Shown here: piece by piece, positions 35,005 through 43,926 of the stretch
Position numbering within the stretch: position 1 is the first letter of the stretch
Layout of the letters: each line of letters begins with the position of its first letter
From: Crocinitomicaceae bacterium
Lineage (GTDB): Bacteria; Bacteroidota; Bacteroidia; Flavobacteriales_G; Salibacteraceae
DNA length: 64,000 bases
NCBI GenBank assembly: GCA_002707155.1
Contig: PAME01000001.1
Location: 604,029-668,028 of the forward strand
Reading direction: 5' to 3'
Made by a program: the position numbers and the translations under genes
Notes under the pieces: generated by a model
Told to the model about the DNA's origin: nothing
The model's input: only the letters and a program-made list of their open reading frames with translations
Database searches by the model: none

Positions 35005-35918
35005 ACCAGTGGCAAAAACTTAACTGGAATTATACTCCCTTTTCTGACAATTCAATGGGCTATGCAGCAGTTCCATTCATTGGCTCAATTGAGGGTGATG
35101 AGTTTGATGTGTATTTTTCAAACAGAGATAATGAAGGTAAATCGTTTTTGCAAAGCGTAAAATTAGCCCTAAAGAATAATTCTGAAATTGTTGTTGTTGA
35201 AAAAGCCGATTCCAGTTTACTAAGCTCAGGGCCCATTGGTTCCTTTGATTCTAGCGGTGTTATGCCATGTCAATTGGTTGATGTTAATGGTGAAAAGCTG
35301 CTTTACTATATTGGATGGAACCTTGGTACTGATGTGCCATTTCGAAACTCTATTGGGTTAGCAAAACAACGAGCAGATGGTTCATTTGAAAAAATGCATT
35401 CAGGCCCAATATTGGATAGATCTATATTTGATCCTTGCTTTGTTGCCAGTATGCATGTTATTAAGCACGATAATGGTTTTATAATGTATTACCTTTCTTG
35501 CGTCTCTTGGCTGAAAACTCCAGAAAAGTTAGAACATAAATACCACATAAAAATAGCCTATTCTGAGGACGGTGTCGATTGGAAAAGGAAAGGTGAAGTA
35601 GCCATAGATTTTAAGGATAAAGAAGAATATGCTATATCTGTGCCTAGAGTAATTTGTGAAGATGGCATTTATAAAATGTGGTATTCACACAGAGGAAGTA
35701 AATCAAATAGGTGTTATAAAATAGGTTATGCTGAGTCTATTGATGGTTTAAAATGGGAAAGAAAAGACAATCATTTTAAAAGTGACTTAGGTACAAATGG
35801 TTGGGACTCTCAAATGCAGTGTTATCCATTTGTTTTTTCAATGAATAATTCAGTTTACATGCTCTATAATGGCAATGGATATGGTAAAACAGGGTTTGGA
35901 ATAGCTAAGAGACTATAA
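35001..35918 (+). CDS. Cytosolic GH43/GH32-like beta-propeller protein
   Basis: A 305-residue all-beta protein with propeller-type blades (FIMYYLSCVSW, KIAYSEDGVDWKRKGEV, IYKMWYSHRG, KIGYAESIDGLKWER). It resembles the five-bladed domain of glycoside hydrolase families 43/32 and the DUF-type sugar-binding relatives. There is no signal peptide, so it is probably cytosolic, which is odd for a hydrolase in a biosynthesis cluster. I could not identify the three acidic catalytic residues with certainty. It may process or bind a glycan intermediate. Confidence 0.65.
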   Translation: MNQWQKLNWNYTPFSDNSMGYAAVPFIGSIEGDEFDVYFSNRDNEGKSFLQSVKLALKNNSEIVVVEKADSSLLSSGPIGSFDSSGVMPCQLVDVNGEKLLYYIGWNLGTDVPFRNSIGLAKQRADGSFEKMHSGPILDRSIFDPCFVASMHVIKHDNGFIMYYLSCVSWLKTPEKLEHKYHIKIAYSEDGVDWKRKGEVAIDFKDKEEYAISVPRVICEDGIYKMWYSHRGSKSNRCYKIGYAESIDGLKWERKDNHFKSDLGTNGWDSQMQCYPFVFSMNNSVYMLYNGNGYGKTGFGIAKRL

Positions 35919-36676
35919 TGAAGGTAAATAAATACAATAAAAAAGACTTTCTAGATTTCGTATTTAACGATAAAGAAGGATTTTTAGAAAAATTAAATAC
36001 TCCTGAAGCTTTAATAATAAGAGAGTTTTATCCAAGCGAAAAAATCCATGAACTTAGAAATTTGTGCTTTGACCGCGGAATTATATCTGTATCCACTTGG
36101 CATCCTCTTAAAGAAGGTTGCCCTGATTACCACAGACTGCATGATAACTATCCAAGAGCTTATGTAAAACAAAAGTTCCATGCCTTTTATCATCACGGAT
36201 ATTTAAAAGAGAATGAAGAATTATTTCAGTATTTTTCTGAAATATTTGAGCTTAAGAATTATTTATCTGATGCTGTTTATTCAACAAAAGGCGTACCTCT
36301 AGAAAAACTGGTTGCAAGAATTAACGTGCATCATTATCCAGTAGGTGGTGGATATCAGGCGGAACATATTGACCCCGCACGAGATTTTGCTCGAATTCAA
36401 ACACTTATTTGCGCTTCTAAAAAAGGTGTAGATTTTCAGAATGGAGGAGTCTTTGGAAGGATGGAAAAAGGAGGGGTAAAGTATTATTTAGACGATTATC
36501 TTGAACCGGGAGACCTATTAGTAATTTCTCCGGATATACATCATGGAGTTGATCCTATTGACCCGAGCGAACCATATTCTTGGGATAAAAACACAGGAAG
36601 ATGGATGATTTTACCTCTGTTTGTTACTTCTGATTATAATTGGGAGGATAATATTAAGCCAAAGCAAGTCTCGTAA
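35918..36676 (+). CDS. 2-oxoglutarate/Fe(II)-dependent oxygenase-like protein
   Basis: A 252-residue protein. It has a possible iron triad His150-x-Asp152 (AEHIDP) and His208/His209 (PDIHHGVDP), and an Arg228 (GRWMIL) placed like the 2-oxoglutarate-binding Arg of double-stranded beta-helix oxygenases (PhyH-like). The substrate is unknown; the context suggests hydroxylation of a sugar or an acyl group. It overlaps the upstream gene by one base. Confidence 0.6.
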   Translation: MKVNKYNKKDFLDFVFNDKEGFLEKLNTPEALIIREFYPSEKIHELRNLCFDRGIISVSTWHPLKEGCPDYHRLHDNYPRAYVKQKFHAFYHHGYLKENEELFQYFSEIFELKNYLSDAVYSTKGVPLEKLVARINVHHYPVGGGYQAEHIDPARDFARIQTLICASKKGVDFQNGGVFGRMEKGGVKYYLDDYLEPGDLLVISPDIHHGVDPIDPSEPYSWDKNTGRWMILPLFVTSDYNWEDNIKPKQVS

Positions 36677-36680
36677 TTCT

Positions 36681-37607
36681 ATGAATTTAACTCCTAGCAT
36701 ATCAGTTGTAACATCAATTTATTATTCTAAGGATTATATAACTCCGTTTTATAATCGAGTAATTCAAGAAATAAATAAACTGGGCTGTAAATATGAAATA
36801 ATATTTGTTCAGGACGGTCCAACTGATGCTGGTCATGAAATGGTAAAGGACTTAATTAAATCAGATAAAAATGTGTCTTTAATTGAGTTGACTAAAAATT
36901 TCGGTCATCAAGCTGCTATGTTAGCAGGTATACAAAGTGCAAAATTGGATACCATTTTCACAATAGATGTTGACCTCGAAGAACCACCAGAGTGTATATC
37001 CAGATTTTATAAACATTTGCTTGCAAATTGGGATGAGGTTGATACTGTGGTTGGAATTTTGGAAAAAAGAGAATCGAGTTCCATTGCAAGGTTATCTGGT
37101 AAATGGTTTTACAAATTATTTAATAAATTATCGGATACTGAAATTCAACCTAATCAATTGTGGGCTAGAATTATGAAAAAGGAATTTGTAAATGCATTTC
37201 TTGAATACAACGAATATTTAAGATTTACTGCAGGACTATTTTCTATTGCAGGATTTGTACAGGTCTATTTACCTGTTCAAAAAAGTTATAAAGGAACCAG
37301 CAGCTATTCAATGCTGAAAAGAATTACCTCAGGGGTTGATGCGGTTACGTCATTTTCTGTTAAACCACTAAAATTTTTGTTTTTCATTGGATTAATTAGC
37401 TTTATTGTGTCCTTCTTTGTTGGTGCTATTTTGGTTTTTTCAAAGATTTTTATTGACTACTATTCAGGGTGGCTTTCAATTTTAACTCTTTTGATATTTT
37501 TTGGTAGCTTAAATATGATGGCAACTGGACTGGTAGGAATATATGTTTCAAGTGTCTATATGGAAGTGAAAAATAGACCCAGATTTTTAATAAGGAAAAT
37601 ATGGTAA
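36681..37607 (+). CDS. GT2 glycosyltransferase of the polyprenyl-phosphate type
   Basis: A 308-residue protein. It has a GT2 domain (ISVVTSIYYSKDYITPFY, VQDGPTDAGHEM, FTIDVDLEEPP) and two C-terminal membrane helices, like GtrB. It is the second such enzyme in the cluster, after 32817, so two polyprenyl-phosphate sugars may be made. ATG at 36681 is chosen; the 20 extra upstream codons overlap the oxygenase gene. Confidence 0.85.
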   Translation: MNLTPSISVVTSIYYSKDYITPFYNRVIQEINKLGCKYEIIFVQDGPTDAGHEMVKDLIKSDKNVSLIELTKNFGHQAAMLAGIQSAKLDTIFTIDVDLEEPPECISRFYKHLLANWDEVDTVVGILEKRESSSIARLSGKWFYKLFNKLSDTEIQPNQLWARIMKKEFVNAFLEYNEYLRFTAGLFSIAGFVQVYLPVQKSYKGTSSYSMLKRITSGVDAVTSFSVKPLKFLFFIGLISFIVSFFVGAILVFSKIFIDYYSGWLSILTLLIFFGSLNMMATGLVGIYVSSVYMEVKNRPRFLIRKIW

Positions 37608-38290
37608 AAGTTAAAGAAGATAATCATGAAGAGGATAGCGCGATTTTATTATCCAAAATCCCCGACAAGACTGATAAAAAGGGCGTGATTCATATAGGTG
37701 CTCACCTTGGAGAAGAAGCTGAACTATACTTTAAATCTGGATTCAACGAAATTGTATTTGTTGAGGCAAACCCTAAAACTTTTTTGAAGTTAAAAGAAAA
37801 ATTTAAGAATGACACTAGAGTAAAATGCTTTAACGCCGCTATATCGGAGAAAACTGAACCTTGCAAATTTAGAGTATATGCAAGCAGAACTAATAATACA
37901 GAATCGAGTAGTATATTGCCTTTTGATCAGTTTGATAAAATAGTATCAACTTTGAAATTAGTTGAAGAAATAGATGTTATGTCATTCACACTTCCAATGT
38001 TTATGGATGAAAATAACTTAAATCCAAAGAATTTCAATTTATTAGTTTCTGACATTCAAGGTGCGGATTACTTGGCATTGCTTGGGGCAAAAGAATTGTT
38101 AACTGGTTTTGATTACATAATTACAGAATTGAATTACATATCCTTATATAAGGACTCTAAAAATGATGACAAAATTAAGGAGCTTTTATCTTTTTTAAGC
38201 TTTGAGGTTGAAGAAGAAATTGTTCATACGCTTTATGAAGGAGACACTGTTTTTCCAGCATGGGGCGAAGCCTTATTTATAAAAAAATGA
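37601..38290 (+). CDS. FkbM family methyltransferase
   Basis: A 229-residue class I methyltransferase of the FkbM type: GVIHIGAHLGEEAELYFKSG (motif I region), VFVEANPKTF (motif II) and LLVSDIQGADYLALLGAKEL (motif IV-like, with the typical DIQG). FkbM enzymes O-methylate sugars and polyketides. It overlaps the genes on both sides. A second FkbM protein lies at 39429. Confidence 0.85.
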   Translation: MVKVKEDNHEEDSAILLSKIPDKTDKKGVIHIGAHLGEEAELYFKSGFNEIVFVEANPKTFLKLKEKFKNDTRVKCFNAAISEKTEPCKFRVYASRTNNTESSSILPFDQFDKIVSTLKLVEEIDVMSFTLPMFMDENNLNPKNFNLLVSDIQGADYLALLGAKELLTGFDYIITELNYISLYKDSKNDDKIKELLSFLSFEVEEEIVHTLYEGDTVFPAWGEALFIKK

Positions 38291-39432
38291 GTCAAATAGG
38301 TTTTAACGTACCATTCCTTACTGGAAAAGAAACTGGCTATATTGCTGAAGCAGCAAAAAACCTTAAACTTTCTGGCAACGGTCCGTTTAGTAAAAAATGT
38401 CAGTCATTCTTTGAGGCAAAAATTGAGTGTAAAAAAGCGCTCTTAACCAGTTCTTGCACTGATGCATTGGAAATGTGTGCCATATTGCTAGATATTCAAC
38501 CGGGTGATGAAGTAATTATGCCGTCATACACTTTCGTGTCAACTGCTAATGCATTTGTATTGAGAGGCGCTACCATTGTTTTTTGTGATTCTAGAGCCGA
38601 TCATCCTGGAATTGACGAATCGAAAATTGAAGAATTAATTACTCCCAAAACCAGAGCTATTGTACCCGTTCATTATGCTGGAGTGGCTTGTGACATGGAT
38701 GTGATTATGGACATTGCTAATCGTTACAACATATTTGTGGTTGAAGATGCAGCACAAGCCATTGATAGTTATTATAAAAATCAATCGTTGGGAAGCATAG
38801 GTCATTTGTGCACCTTTTCGTTTCACGAAACAAAAAATATCATTTCTGGCGAGGGTGGTCTGTTATCGGTAAATGAAGAGAAATTCATTGAACGCTCCGA
38901 AATAATTTGGGAAAAGGGTACTAATCGCTCTGCTTTTTGGCGTGGAGAGGTTGATAAATATGGTTGGGTAGATATTGGCTCGTCATTTTTACCGTCAGAA
39001 TTGACAGCTGCCTTTTTATGGGCTCAATTAGAGAGTATGAATGAAATTCAGAATAACCGTATTAACATTTGGAATAGATATTACGAAGGATTACAAGAGT
39101 TACGAGCTTTTGGGGTTAACCTGCCATATATACCTAGTTATGCAACCAATAATGGACATATGTTTTATTTTGTTTGTAATACTGGAACTGAAAGAAACCA
39201 ATTACTTCAGTATTTGAAATCTAATGAAATAGGGGCTGTATTTCATTATTTGAGTCTTCACAAAAGTCCTTATTTTGAGGGGTTGTATTCGGGTAATGAA
39301 TTGATTAATTCTGATAAATACACTGAAAGGTTGATTCGACTTCCGTTTTACTATAATTTAGATACTTATGATCAAACCAAGGTAATTGACACGGTTATCA
39401 ATTTTTATAGAAATAGTATAGAAAGAATATGA
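38287..39432 (+). CDS. wecE: dTDP-4-amino-4,6-dideoxygalactose transaminase-like (WecE/RffA)
   Basis: A 381-residue PLP-dependent aminotransferase of the DegT/DnrJ/EryC1 family. It matches WecE/RffA closely: ALLTSSCTDALEMCAILLD, QPGDEVIMPSYTFVSTANAF, TRAIVPVHYAGVACDMD, VVEDAAQAID and FHETKNIISGEGG, with the PLP-binding Lys in HETKN. WecE makes dTDP-4-amino-4,6-dideoxygalactose from the 4-keto sugar. The dTDP-glucose genes (rmlA, rmlB) are not in the window, so substrate supply must lie elsewhere. Confidence 0.9.
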   Translation: MSQIGFNVPFLTGKETGYIAEAAKNLKLSGNGPFSKKCQSFFEAKIECKKALLTSSCTDALEMCAILLDIQPGDEVIMPSYTFVSTANAFVLRGATIVFCDSRADHPGIDESKIEELITPKTRAIVPVHYAGVACDMDVIMDIANRYNIFVVEDAAQAIDSYYKNQSLGSIGHLCTFSFHETKNIISGEGGLLSVNEEKFIERSEIIWEKGTNRSAFWRGEVDKYGWVDIGSSFLPSELTAAFLWAQLESMNEIQNNRINIWNRYYEGLQELRAFGVNLPYIPSYATNNGHMFYFVCNTGTERNQLLQYLKSNEIGAVFHYLSLHKSPYFEGLYSGNELINSDKYTERLIRLPFYYNLDTYDQTKVIDTVINFYRNSIERI

Positions 39433-40202
39433 GAAAACTTTGGTATAGTCTACTAGGAATGTACTATTACCGAAAAAAATTTGGTAAAGGTGGTGGGAAT
39501 TTGTTTAGGAAATTAAATTCTTCTCTTACCAATGAGTTATTCGTTCCAGGCATTAAACATTCGATTTCTTTAAGGCCGAACACGAGTGATATACCTACTT
39601 TTAAGCAACTTTTTTATGAAAGTGAATATGAGTTTAGTTTGGACTTTAAGCCCAGAACAATAATTGATGGAGGAGCGAATATTGGACTTGCGGCTGTTTA
39701 CTTTTCAAATAAATACCCAAACGCAAGGATATATTCTGTTGAACCTGAACCATCTAATTTTGAGATGGTAAAACTGAATACTAAAAACTATCCGAACGTA
39801 AGTGCATTTAATAGTGCATTAAGTGCTAATGATGGTGGATTTATCGAGATACAAGACGTTGGACTGGGAAACTGGGGTTTTATGACGAAAGAAGTTAGTC
39901 AGGAGAATCTAGAAAAATCTTCATCCTTGATTCCAACCATTAGTATCTCGGAAATAATGAAGGATAATAATATTACCGTGATTGATTTGTTAAAAATAGA
40001 TATTGAAGGTGCAGAGAAAGAATTATTTGAAAATGGTTATGAGAAGTGGTTACCCAAAACAAGAGTGCTCGTAGTGGAATTGCACGATAGAATGAAACCT
40101 GGTTGTTCCAAAAGTGTTTTTAGTGCTATTTGCCAGTACGATTTTAGTTTTAGCCACAAGGGTGAAAATTTGATATTTACCAACAATGCACATTTTTCTT
40201 AA
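39429..40202 (+). CDS. FkbM family methyltransferase
   Basis: A 257-residue FkbM-type enzyme with IIDGGANIGLAAVYFSNKYP (motif I), IYSVEPEPSNFEMVKLN (motif II) and VIDLLKIDIEGAEKELFENG (the characteristic DIEGAE block). It probably O-methylates a sugar of the surface glycan. ATGA overlap with wecE and one-base overlap with the next GT. Confidence 0.87.
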   Translation: MRKLWYSLLGMYYYRKKFGKGGGNLFRKLNSSLTNELFVPGIKHSISLRPNTSDIPTFKQLFYESEYEFSLDFKPRTIIDGGANIGLAAVYFSNKYPNARIYSVEPEPSNFEMVKLNTKNYPNVSAFNSALSANDGGFIEIQDVGLGNWGFMTKEVSQENLEKSSSLIPTISISEIMKDNNITVIDLLKIDIEGAEKELFENGYEKWLPKTRVLVVELHDRMKPGCSKSVFSAICQYDFSFSHKGENLIFTNNAHFS

Positions 40203-41371
40203 TGAAGAAGAAGCAGGTTATACTCGTTGCAAACATTCCTGATTTACTAGGAAATCAGAGGAATTCTGCGGTATATAACTACTTAACCTATTTATCCACC
40301 TTGAGTGGTAATACTGAGGTTGATATTCATGTTTTTCCCCATAAAACAAAATCTAAAACTGAAAAGAATAATAAAAGATCACCTATAGTAGTTGCTCTGG
40401 CTTTATTGTTCAAACCTTTTCCGAAGCTCAAGAAAACCTTATCTGATTTTTTATTGCTGAGGCAGCAAGATAATTTTGTAAAAAGGCTTTTTGAAGCATA
40501 TCCGAACCCAGATGGTATCTTAGAATTTTATTTTTATGGTTCTCAGTTGTACAAAGAGGTTAAAAAGAGAAATCTACCCTATACTGTATTCTACGATTGC
40601 CCAGTCTATGACCAAAGTATTGAAGTGACAAGCTTGCACTCATATTACAAAACAGAAATTAACCGGAGGCAATTAGAAGCTTTAAGATTGGCAAATCAAA
40701 TAATTGGCTACTCTGACCCAGTCAAAGAATTCATTTTAAATACCTATAAGGTAGATTCAAATAAAATTAGGGTCTTTCCAACTTTTATACCTGATGATGG
40801 TATACTTAGTGAGTTTAACTTTGAAAACAGAAATTACATTGGTTTTATTGGTTCCTTTTTATCTTGGCATAAGGTAGAACTGTTGATTAGTGCTTTCGAA
40901 GATATTGTATCAGAATTACCGAATGAGGCGAAACTTGTTTTGATTGGCAAAGGTGAAGAGTGGGAACGAATTGAAGAAATTCTTTCGCGAAGCCCCGCAA
41001 AAGAAAGAATTGTACTGACTGGATATGTTTCTCTAAGTGAATTGAGACAGTGGAGAAAGAAAATTCGAATAGGAGTAATGCCGGGTTCAAATTGGTATGG
41101 TAGTCCGCTTAAACTTTTTGAATACTTATTTGCTGGTATTCCTTTTATAGCTCCTGAAACTCCAACTGTTACTTATATATTTCGCGATAAGGTGGAGTGT
41201 TTAATTACCAAAAATGATAACCCAATAGAATCTTTGTCTGAAAACCTGTTGGAATTATATAGAAATATAGATTTGCGAAAAGATCTCACGACTAATGCTT
41301 TGTCAAGGATGAATACAACATTTTCTGAAGATAAATTAGTTCAAATACTGAATAAAATAGTTGAATACTAA
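40202..41371 (+). CDS. GT4-type glycosyltransferase
   Basis: A 389-residue GT-B enzyme. The N-terminal half has VILVANIPDLLGNQRNSAVY; the donor-binding half has YIGFIGSFLSWHKVELLISA, VLIGKGEEWERIEEI and SPLKLFEYLFAGIPFIAPE (EX7E region). It overlaps the next epimerase gene by one base. Confidence 0.84.
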   Translation: MKKKQVILVANIPDLLGNQRNSAVYNYLTYLSTLSGNTEVDIHVFPHKTKSKTEKNNKRSPIVVALALLFKPFPKLKKTLSDFLLLRQQDNFVKRLFEAYPNPDGILEFYFYGSQLYKEVKKRNLPYTVFYDCPVYDQSIEVTSLHSYYKTEINRRQLEALRLANQIIGYSDPVKEFILNTYKVDSNKIRVFPTFIPDDGILSEFNFENRNYIGFIGSFLSWHKVELLISAFEDIVSELPNEAKLVLIGKGEEWERIEEILSRSPAKERIVLTGYVSLSELRQWRKKIRIGVMPGSNWYGSPLKLFEYLFAGIPFIAPETPTVTYIFRDKVECLITKNDNPIESLSENLLELYRNIDLRKDLTTNALSRMNTTFSEDKLVQILNKIVEY

Positions 41372-42372
41372 TGGATATAAATAATAAAAAAGTACTTGTA
41401 ACTGGAGCTGATGGATTCATTGGGTCTCATTTAACCGAATTGCTCTTGTCTAAAGGATGTCAGGTTAGAGCTTTGAATTTGTATAATTCATTTAATAATT
41501 GGGGCTGGTTAGAAGACATTGAAAATTATCAAAATCAACCCAATTTAGAAATCGTTAATGGAGACATTCGAGACCCTCATTTTTGTCAAGAGTTGTGTAA
41601 AGGTATTGATGTTGTATTCCATTTAGCAGCTCTAATAGCCATTCCTTATTCTTATGTTGCCCCTACTTCCTACATTAGAACCAATGTTGAAGGTACAGTC
41701 AATATGCTGCAGGCATCCAAACAACATGGAGTTCAAAAGTTTCTGCATACTTCTACTTCAGAAGTGTACGGAACGGCTCAATATGTTCCTATTGATGAAA
41801 ATCACGTACTTCAACCTCAATCTCCCTACAGTGCTAGTAAAATTGGGGCAGATAACATGGCGTTGAGTTTTTACAATGCATTTGACTTGCCGGTAACAGT
41901 CGTTCGTCCTTTCAACACTTATGGACCACGGCAGTCGGCAAGGGCTGTAATTCCTACTATTATTTCTCAGATTGCTGACGGAGCAAAGTCTATTAAGCTG
42001 GGTGACTTAAGCCCTGCGCGTGATTTTAATTATGTAAAAGATACCGCACTGGGTTTTGTTAAACTGGCCGAATGCGATAAAGCTATCGGGCAAGTGGTAA
42101 ACATAGCCTCTAATTTTGAAATTAGCATTAAAGACACGCTTGAGTTAATTAAAAAGCTGATGAATTCTGATGTGGAATTTGTTGAAGATTCTCAACGATT
42201 GAGACCAGGTAAATCGGAAGTTTTTCGATTGTTTGGAGACAATTCTAAATTAATTGAATTGACTGGTTTTTCGCCAAAATTTGGATTGGAAAACGGGTTA
42301 AAAGAAACAATTGAGTGGTTTTCTAAAAGTGAAAATTTAGCCAAATACAAATCAAACATTTACAATGTCTAA
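41371..42372 (+). CDS. NAD-dependent 4,6-dehydratase/epimerase, LegB-like
   Basis: A 333-residue extended SDR. It has TGADGFIGSHLTELL (NAD motif), STSEVYGTAQ, YSASKIGAD (Tyr-x3-Lys) and RPFNTYGPRQSARAVIPTII. The segment NSFNNWGWLEDI near residue 36 is characteristic of the LegB-type 4,6-dehydratases that start legionaminic-type sugar pathways. No NeuB/NeuC/NeuA partners are visible, so the product probably feeds another pathway. It shares overlaps with the nucleotidyltransferase gene. Confidence 0.84.
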   Translation: MDINNKKVLVTGADGFIGSHLTELLLSKGCQVRALNLYNSFNNWGWLEDIENYQNQPNLEIVNGDIRDPHFCQELCKGIDVVFHLAALIAIPYSYVAPTSYIRTNVEGTVNMLQASKQHGVQKFLHTSTSEVYGTAQYVPIDENHVLQPQSPYSASKIGADNMALSFYNAFDLPVTVVRPFNTYGPRQSARAVIPTIISQIADGAKSIKLGDLSPARDFNYVKDTALGFVKLAECDKAIGQVVNIASNFEISIKDTLELIKKLMNSDVEFVEDSQRLRPGKSEVFRLFGDNSKLIELTGFSPKFGLENGLKETIEWFSKSENLAKYKSNIYNV

Positions 42373-43078
42373 ACGTGCAATAATTTTAGCTGGAGGAAAA
42401 GGCACTCGACTTAAACCCTATACGGTAGTTTTACCAAAACCTTTGGTGCCGATTGGAGACTTACCTATTCTAGAAATCGTTATTCGGAAATTGGTGAAAT
42501 GTGGATTTGATCACATTACACTTACTGTGAACCATCAGGCGGAAATTATTCGAGCGTTTTTTGGTGATGGTTCTAAATGGAACATTAAAATTGATTATTC
42601 CTATGAAGAAAAGCCCTTGAGTACTATGGGGCCCTTGGCGTTGATAAATGATTTGCCTGAGAATTTTTTGGTCATGAATGGAGACATTCTTTCAGACTTG
42701 AATTACGGTGAATTGTTCGATTTTCATGTACAAAATAACAATTCGTTTACGGTATCTTCTTTTGTACGCGAACATGTGAATTTATATGGCGTTTTGGAAT
42801 CCAATTCAAATCATGAGCTTACTGGGTTTAGAGAGAAACCCATTAGTCGCTTTGAAGTTAGTATGGGGGTGTACATAGTTAACAAAAAGGTTTTGAAGTA
42901 CATTCCAGTCAATGAACCCTTTGGCTTTGACCATTTGATGCTTGAAATGATTAAATCTAATGACAAACCTTTTGTGAAACAATTCGAGGGATATTGGTTA
43001 GATATTGGGCGCCCGGATGATTATGAGTCTGCTACTGAGGTGTTTTTGGAAAATCCCAATAGATTTTTGCATGCTTAA
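42365..43078 (+). CDS. Sugar-1-phosphate nucleotidyltransferase
   Basis: A 237-residue enzyme with the signature LAGGKGTRLKPYTVVLPKPL and VMNGDIL (metal-binding Asp). The end has WLDIGRPDDYESA, as in GDP-mannose pyrophosphorylase and PtmE-like proteins. It activates a sugar-1-phosphate with an NTP; which one cannot be told from this sequence. Paired in overlap with the 4,6-dehydratase and the SDR, it may supply their nucleotide sugar. Confidence 0.86.
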   Translation: MSKRAIILAGGKGTRLKPYTVVLPKPLVPIGDLPILEIVIRKLVKCGFDHITLTVNHQAEIIRAFFGDGSKWNIKIDYSYEEKPLSTMGPLALINDLPENFLVMNGDILSDLNYGELFDFHVQNNNSFTVSSFVREHVNLYGVLESNSNHELTGFREKPISRFEVSMGVYIVNKKVLKYIPVNEPFGFDHLMLEMIKSNDKPFVKQFEGYWLDIGRPDDYESATEVFLENPNRFLHA

Positions 43079-43919
43079 TGTTCTAGTAACCGGTGCTTCT
43101 GGTTTTGTTGGAAAGCACCTAGTTCAAAGATTAAGCAGTATGGCTAATGTTGATTCTGTTTATCAACATAGCTCTGCACTGAGTGACATAAGTAAAGAGT
43201 ATTCATTGGCTAGTTTTTTGAATAAGAAAATTTCTATTGTTTTTCATCTTGGAGGCAAAACCTTTGTGCCGGAAAGTTGGAATAACCCTTATGATTATTT
43301 TAATACTAATATTAATGGCACCTTAAATGTATTGGAATATTGCCGAATAGAAAATGCGAGATTAGTATATCTCAGCTCATATTTATATGGTAACAGCATA
43401 ATTCCTACTTCTGAGCGGGAAGCTGTTAAAACTAATAACCCTTATTCTGCTTCAAAACACCTGGCTGAACATTTGATAAAAAAGTATATCGATTTATACG
43501 GGGTTGACGCAACAATTATTCGTCCATTTAATCTTTTTGGTGCTGGACAAAGTGAGTCATTTTTAATTCCTGAGTTGTTCAGGAAAATTAAATCGGATCA
43601 ATCGACAATCGAGATTCTAGATGATGTACCCAAAAGAGATTATCTTCATATTGATGATTTTATCGATTTCTTAGTACTTCTAATTTCACAAAATTTAAAT
43701 GAAACTTTTAATGTAGGAAGTGGGGAATCATTTTCTGTTGTAGAATTGGCTTTGGAGATAATGCAGTTACTTGGGGTGAAAAAAAACATTAAAGTCATCG
43801 GGCAAAGTAGAAAAAACGAAATTTTGGAAACCAGAGCCGATATATCGAAAGCTAAATCCCAGTTATCTTGGACCCCTAAATTGAGTTTAATGGAAGGGCT
43901 AGAGCGATCCATGCAATAA
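43071..43919 (+). CDS. NAD-dependent epimerase/reductase (extended SDR)
   Basis: A 282-residue extended SDR. It has VTGASGFVGKHLVQRL, LSSYLYGN, YSASKHLAEH (Tyr-x3-Lys) and RPFNLFGAGQSESF. It is short for a full epimerase, resembling GDP-4-keto-6-deoxy-mannose reductase (RMD) more than GalE. RMD would fit a two-step path from the upstream 4,6-dehydratase. The start is the ATG at 43071, 8 bases inside the previous gene; upstream codons in this frame overlap that gene completely. Confidence 0.83.
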   Translation: MLNVLVTGASGFVGKHLVQRLSSMANVDSVYQHSSALSDISKEYSLASFLNKKISIVFHLGGKTFVPESWNNPYDYFNTNINGTLNVLEYCRIENARLVYLSSYLYGNSIIPTSEREAVKTNNPYSASKHLAEHLIKKYIDLYGVDATIIRPFNLFGAGQSESFLIPELFRKIKSDQSTIEILDDVPKRDYLHIDDFIDFLVLLISQNLNETFNVGSGESFSVVELALEIMQLLGVKKNIKVIGQSRKNEILETRADISKAKSQLSWTPKLSLMEGLERSMQ

Positions 43920-43926
43920 TTTGTCA

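Noticed and set aside
41371-43919. Complete legionaminic or sialic acid pathway
   Set aside because: A LegB-like dehydratase and a NeuD-like acyltransferase are present, but no synthase (NeuB), hydrolysing epimerase (NeuC) or CMP-transferase is visible.
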